From: Nannobrachium achirus
Taxonomy: Eukaryota > Chordata > Actinopteri > Myctophiformes > Myctophidae
Assembly: GCA_963921795.1 (NCBI GenBank)
Contig: OY997659.1
Location: 27,065,903 to 27,129,902 of the forward strand
Direction of reading: 5' to 3'
Length of the DNA: 64,000 nt
Shown: positions 24,368 through 64,000 of the stretch, piece after piece
Layout of the letters: each line of letters opens with the position of its first letter
Position numbering within the stretch: the stretch's first letter is position 1
The notes under the pieces: generated by a model
Databases searched by the model: none
What the model was told of the DNA's origin: nothing
What the model saw: the letters and a program-made list of their open reading frames with translations, nothing else
Made by a program: the position numbers and the translations under genes

Positions 24368-24532
24368 AATAGCCGATCTACAAGCTCACAATTATTTCCA
24401 CTATTTTTGACTCTTTTTTTAAATATAAACGTTTTTCAACATGGAAACGATTATGACGATTATGAAAAATAATCACGATTATGTCAAATAATCACGATTA
24501 GACGATTATGTAATAATTGTGACAGCCCTATT
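24368..24532. mobile_element. Truncated TAGGGCTGTCAC-type hAT with hairpin copy 8 (partial)
   Basis: The end gtgacagcccta and the aacgattatgacgattatga region match the element at 18905. The left part is replaced, leaving only one hairpin arm (agccgatctacaagctcaca). Confidence 0.65.
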
Positions 24533-24896
24533 CACATGACTAAAATATGACTTCAAAAGACTTTTGAACGGCATGGAAGTGTATTGGTCTAAAAACGTAT
24601 ATGTCCAGTGTCCACCAGTTGTCTGGTTGTTTTTGTTTCAATAATATGACTTTTCTGGTAGACATACCTCTTATGTCCACTTGTAGAAAAGTACAAATAT
24701 GACATCATCCAGTGATGGTCTCCAATTTCTCATTGGATTGAGGCGAATCAATGCATTCAGTATGAGTGTCTCTCCCATTACAGTATCTAGCAGTCTAGGT
24801 GCGATCAATACCTCTGGCAGCTCACACAGCAGACACTGCAGTCCGAGGGCAGTAGTATTGCCAGTCTAGGAATACACAGTGAGTGAAATAATGAAT

Positions 24897-25060
24897 GGAA
24901 CAGTGGTGGAAAACGTATTCACATTTCTAAGTAAAAGTATCATTACTGCAATGCAGAAATACTCTGTTTCACAAGTATTCACATGTATATGCATCAATAA
25001 AGGCAGAAAAAGCCCCCAAAATAGCAGCTCTACACGCTCACAGTCACAGTGCGTCACATG
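24897..25060. mobile_element. hAT-type MITE fragment with hairpin copy 9 (degenerate)
   Basis: It starts cagtggtggaaaacgtattc and contains atgcagaaatactctg. At 25020 a degenerate arm agcagctctacacgctcaca is visible. Confidence 0.55.
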
Positions 25061-25119
25061 ATCAAGACATTCCATTTTCCCAAAAGAATATTACAAATAA
25101 ATGAAAAATGTTATCGAAA

Positions 25120-25400
25120 AAATATGTCATTTTTTCATGTCAAGGACCCCCAATACAAGTTATGTATTTGGCCGCGGACGGACACCCATCTCAAAATATC
25201 TTGTTCCAGGGACCCCCAGAAGCAAAGATTTGAGTTACAAAAGTTTGCTTTAAAATGTAGCCTATATACTCAAAGACTTGCACACATTTTCATGATTTTT
25301 CAAAAACAGCAGATCTGTGCCGTGCTATGAGCTTGTAGCTCTGCTATTTTTTGAATAGCTAAAGTATAAAATAATTGTGGTTAAAATCGAAAGTGACACA
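25120..25400. mobile_element. ggacccc-type hAT-like element with hairpin copy 10
   Basis: Shares caaggacccccaatac, agggacccccagaagcaaag and the hairpin (25302-25352) with 46970-47265. Confidence 0.55.
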
Positions 25401-26050
25401 GATGCGTTCCCAGTCTGCAATATAATCATTTGTGATTCCATGAACAGGCAGCGCCTTCTTGTGATGTTGCGAAGCTAATTTATGCTTGCCTCAGTTGTCT
25501 CTCCTGTACTGTAAGTGTTGTACTGTATACCCAGATGCTACATAATATTGATTTGTCATCCTCACATATGGGCCATCATTATCATAATGGTAATTAGATA
25601 GTTTAAGGATTCTATGTTCTGAATGCAGTGACCTCAGTCTGGCGCAGAGGATACTCTTGATTGTACTCATAAATTAACTCCTCTAGGACAGTGCCACGCG
25701 ACTGGGCCGGCCAGGCCATAACTGAGGTCGAATGGATACAAAATGTTTATTAGCTGCCCTGTGTCTAGTCCCATTGACTTACAAATCCGAAAGAGAAAGT
25801 GGTGTTGCATTGCCCCCACCCTCAGAAAACCTGCCACAAACATCACCCGACAAGCCCTTAGCTTAAATGGAACCCACAAGGGAAAAAGAAAAGAGGTCGC
25901 CCCAGAAACAGCTGGAGAAGAAGTGTCGAGGCAGAAATGTCAGAGAGAGTGGGCTCGATTGGGGAGACCGCCAAAAAGTAGAAAAGAGTAAAATGGAGGA
26001 CATTAGTCAACGGCCTATGTACCATAGAGGAGCAAAGGGCTCAAGTCAAG
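25400..26050. other. Non-coding stretch
   Basis: No gene recognised. The ORFs here show no domain. Confidence 0.35.
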
Positions 26051-26271
26051 TTAAAGGAGTACTTCACCCCCAATTTGACTTTTTTCTATTGATTACTCAT
26101 GCCATGGAGACTTGAGTTCAATAATATTTGGGGGGTTTTGTCGCATTCATAAGACAATAATTATAAATGTAATAAATGTACCCCATTGATTCCGGATGAG
26201 GACCCAAATGCATTTGGCGGGTGTAATCAACAGGGTAAAAAAGTAATTTTGGGGGTGAACTATTCCTTTAA
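26051..26271. mobile_element. piggyBac-type MITE with TTAA ends
   Basis: TTAAAGGAGTACTTCACCCC at the left and GGGGTGAACTATTCCTTTAA at the right are imperfect TIRs bounded by TTAA at 26051-26054 and 26268-26271. Confidence 0.8.
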
Positions 26272-26970
26272 GTCAAAATGTTTCGTCCACCTATGTATGT
26301 TTGTTCAAGCCTACCATATAGCTATAGTGTAAACCTAATCTTGACCTAAGTTATCTGTAAAACTTTAAATCTTTATTCCAGAAAAATGTTATTACAACGT
26401 ATAGGTGTTCCAGATCTAAATGGGCTAACATGCCACTATATATATATTGACTTCACGACCAAGATAAGGAGACGATAGTATATTAGGCAATCCCTCTCTG
26501 TCATCGATGAAGGGCTTATTCAATAAAGCCTCCGATAATGGTGTTGAAAGTGTGCTTCCAAAAATAACCTCCTTGCCTCCTGGTCCTGATCCTGTTTCTG
26601 CTTAGCTAGCTAGAATAGCATAGAGAAGTTAGATCTTTCTCCATAAGCAAGCTTGCAGAGGCCATCACATCCCCCTGGCTGTATTTTGGTTCTGTTCCAT
26701 TGTTTATGTTGACATTCATCCCTTGGAGGGACGTTTTTGTCAGGGGGAGCTGGCCAGAGCTCTTAATTTCTCCCTTTGAACTTCAAAGGGGTTGTGCACT
26801 GAGGTAATTGATTGGGCCATAAAAGTGCTCGTTAGTGATCTCTCTTAACAATGAAAGCATCAAAAACAACTACCTGTTTGATGCCTGTCATAGAGGGGGG
26901 GATTGTATTTGTATACACACAGACTTGCCTAGTTCCCTCTTTAACATGCCCGTAACACATTGCGTTTCAG

Positions 26971-26985
26971 ATGAACGCTGTGTGA
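26971..26985 (+). promoter_or_regulatory. Short upstream ORF in osbpl6 5' UTR
   Basis: The first three bases after the 5' UTR acceptor are ATG, giving ATG AAC GCT GTG TGA, a 4-codon ORF that ends 94 nt before the first coding ATG. Such uORFs can lower translation of the main frame. That role is inferred, not shown. Confidence 0.4.
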
Positions 26986-27079
26986 GAGCGGAGGAAGTGT
27001 GCTGCTCAGCTGCCTCAGAGGATGCTCCCAGCCCGCTCCTCTTAGTGCCGCTGAGGAAGAAGGGCCCCAGGCAGCCACC

Positions 27080-60996
<33,917 letters not shown>

Positions 60997-61224
60997 GTAG
61001 GCCTCCCCCCTCCTATGTCCATCTAACCAGCATGCAGCAATCTTCTCTGCCTTGTATCTATACAGAACTATAGGGCTAATGGGGTATAGTTAGCACAAAC
61101 ATACTGTACACACAAACACACATACACACACAACCCCACTCCTTCATGCACAGCACACATATTTCACTGCCTGCAATGTTGCTACCTGCTGTGTTGTTTT
61201 TTTGCACGTGACATTAAAACATCT

Positions 61225-61295
61225 TGAAGACATACGCACACACTCACACACTCGCGCACACACGCGCGCACAGCCACACACACACACACACACAG
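61225..61295. repeat. (CA)-rich region
   Basis: An interrupted CA/CG run, cacacactcgcgcacacacg and onwards. Confidence 0.8.
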
Positions 61296-61626
61296 GAGCA
61301 GCCCGTTCACCTGTCAGCGAGGAGCATGACTTTGCAGGGCTGCTCTGAGCCAAGAAGAGATGCACTCAGGCGTTATGAAAGCTGTTATAAGTGCACACAA
61401 CGTATGCTAGGAGAGGCCCAGGATCTCAGAAGCACAAAGTGTTCCTTCATCTTTTTTTTTTTTTTTGTAACTCAGCGAGCGTACAAATTAATCACCAGAG
61501 GAGGTGGAAGAATAAGTGCTCAGATACTTTGCCCGTTTTGATCCTAAAATCCCATTATCGAACGAGCAGACATTGCCGCAGAGACAATAATACACACAGC
61601 AATGAGGTATTCTTCTCCCCACCATA

Positions 61627-61849
61627 CGCTGTATATCGTCTCTGTCAGGCAGAAACCTTGTATCTCCAAGCTTCCAAGATTTGTATGTTTTTTAGTAAAT
61701 TAAAGCCCTACTTCATCATTCAAAAGTGTCAAACAAAAGTAGTGAAAATAGCAGATCTACAAGCACACAACGCCTCGTAGATCAGCTTTTTTAACTATTT
61801 TAAATCGTGTTTAAAATAACAAAAGATTTTGGACATCGGCAGGGTATGT

Positions 61850-61850
<1 letters not shown>
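61627..61850. mobile_element. K element with collapsed hairpin
   Basis: Left half as in the other K copies. The hairpin (61738-61795) has lost its apical part: acaacgcctcgtagatcagc joins the left inner stem directly to the right outer arm. Confidence 0.7.
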
Positions 61851-62900
<1,050 letters not shown>

Positions 62901-63156
62901 GTAGCTTGATGCAGCGGAGCTATGCTTCTCCTTGTTTTTATGATCCTATTTAATTTGGTCCAGCTTATTCTTGATTTGATAGGCAGTGCCAGGGGCCATC
63001 AATGTATCCGTGGCACATTTTGATCTTTTGTATTTTTACAGAACATTATAATGTTCTTATTTTGATCATAAGACACAATTACTGGATGTCTAGTCTCCAT
63101 GTTTATTCTCAGAATATGTATGACACTGATTTTATGCCACAGAGTCCACTGTAGGA

Positions 63157-63608
63157 CAGTGGTTCTCAAACTTTTTTCAAGGAACCCCATAACTCTCAGA
63201 GTTACAGACCTGTAAAGGTAATTTAAGGCTGTAGATCTTTATGAGTTTCTGGTAATGTTATTGTCCACTCATTTGTGTGTCCGTGACAAAAATGTCCACC
63301 ACAAGCCAGCATGGCGATGACCCCTGGGCAGCACGATTTAGGTATGTTTTTCTCTGCCTATATAGTGACTGCCGCTGCCGCATTCATTCCACCACTAATC
63401 ATGACCCAACCACACCACACACACTTCGGGAAAGTAGAACATTATCTTTTACTTGTCTGGTGGGGAAGTGCTTTTGAGACCTTTTTGTGTGTCAACCCCT
63501 TTTGATTTTTTTCTCTCTCTTTCTCAATCTTTGTTGGACATCTGAAATGATCCCAACTACACTGCTTTTTTTAAGACTTCAAAAGCCGAAAAGGTTTGAA
63601 ACCACACT
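63157..63608. mobile_element. hAT-like element, weak ends
   Basis: Starts cagtggttctcaaacttttt, ends near aaggtttgaaaccacactct. The TSD is not clear. Confidence 0.45.
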
Positions 63609-63609
63609 C

Positions 63610-64000
63610 TGAGAGCACAATTATCTTACTGTGTAGTTTAGTTTTAGTTTAGTTTATTTGCACATACCTTTTAAAAAAAAGTATAATTAAAAGCATAATA
63701 ATAATAAACAATACGTTTAAATGGAAAGGAACAAAAAATCTAAACCTGGACATACATGGCCTACTTGTGGGCCAGCAGAGCGTGCCATGAGGTGCGCTCA
63801 TCACTGTCATCACAACTTGCGATGCCACCACTGGCATCACAAGGAATGCTGGTCCCTCATTGGCTGTTAATGATGATGTTGCCAGAAATGCTGGTCCCTG
63901 ATTGGGCTATGGGCTTAAAGGAGTCATCCAGACCAAAACACATATAGGGTTATATCTGTCTTTTATCATACCCCTTTATACCTGCTTTAGTCGATTTTTT
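63610..64000. other. Intronic DNA with short direct repeats
   Basis: gaatgctggtccctcattgg and gaaatgctggtccctgattg (63845-63905) form a short duplication. Otherwise nothing recognised. Confidence 0.4.

Overview
The window is genomic DNA from a ray-finned (teleost) fish. The evidence is a split vertebrate gene, very long (TG)n, (CA)n and (CT)n tracts, tRNA-derived SINEs, a Rex3-like LINE tail ending in (GATG)n, and dense non-autonomous hAT, piggyBac and Harbinger elements. The order or species cannot be fixed from sequence alone.

Two protein-coding genes are supported, both on the + strand. The main one is osbpl6 (oxysterol-binding protein-related protein 6). Thirteen coding exons run from 27080 to 60996, all with GT/AG borders and consistent phases. 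They encode the first 532 residues: a Ser-rich N terminus, the PH domain, a linker and a VAP-binding FFAT motif. The sterol/lipid-binding ORD exons are not found and should lie beyond base 64000. The second gene is an intact intronless GT31 glycosyltransferase of B3GNT5 type (37981-39096). It lies inside the first large coding intron of osbpl6, on the same strand, behind its own CRE and TATA-like promoter.

Layout: 1-26970 is upstream or 5' intronic DNA with no supported coding gene. It holds LINE relics (3160-3760, 4575-4790, 5553-6300), microsatellites and nested DNA-transposon MITEs. 26971-27247 is the first coding exon with a 4-codon uORF. 27248-42936 is a 15.7-kb intron with hAT elements, SINEs, a two-copy array of a repeat named here R (34917-36483), a pentanucleotide satellite, the glycosyltransferase gene and an inverted LINE. 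42937-60996 holds exons 2-13 separated by introns packed with nested repeats. 60997-64000 is intronic repeats.

The most striking feature outside the genes is a 45-81 bp near-perfect hairpin with core AGCAGATCTACAAGC. About 20 whole or partial copies are scattered through the window, inside at least four otherwise different repeat families. Its outer stem is conserved in sequence. Its inner stem differs between copies but stays self-complementary. Other notable points are osbpl6 exon 7, which sits between a ~110-nt (TG)n tract at its acceptor and a ~100-nt (CA)n tract at its donor, a 355-bp piggyBac-type palindrome, and several nested insertions whose target-site duplications can be read exactly.
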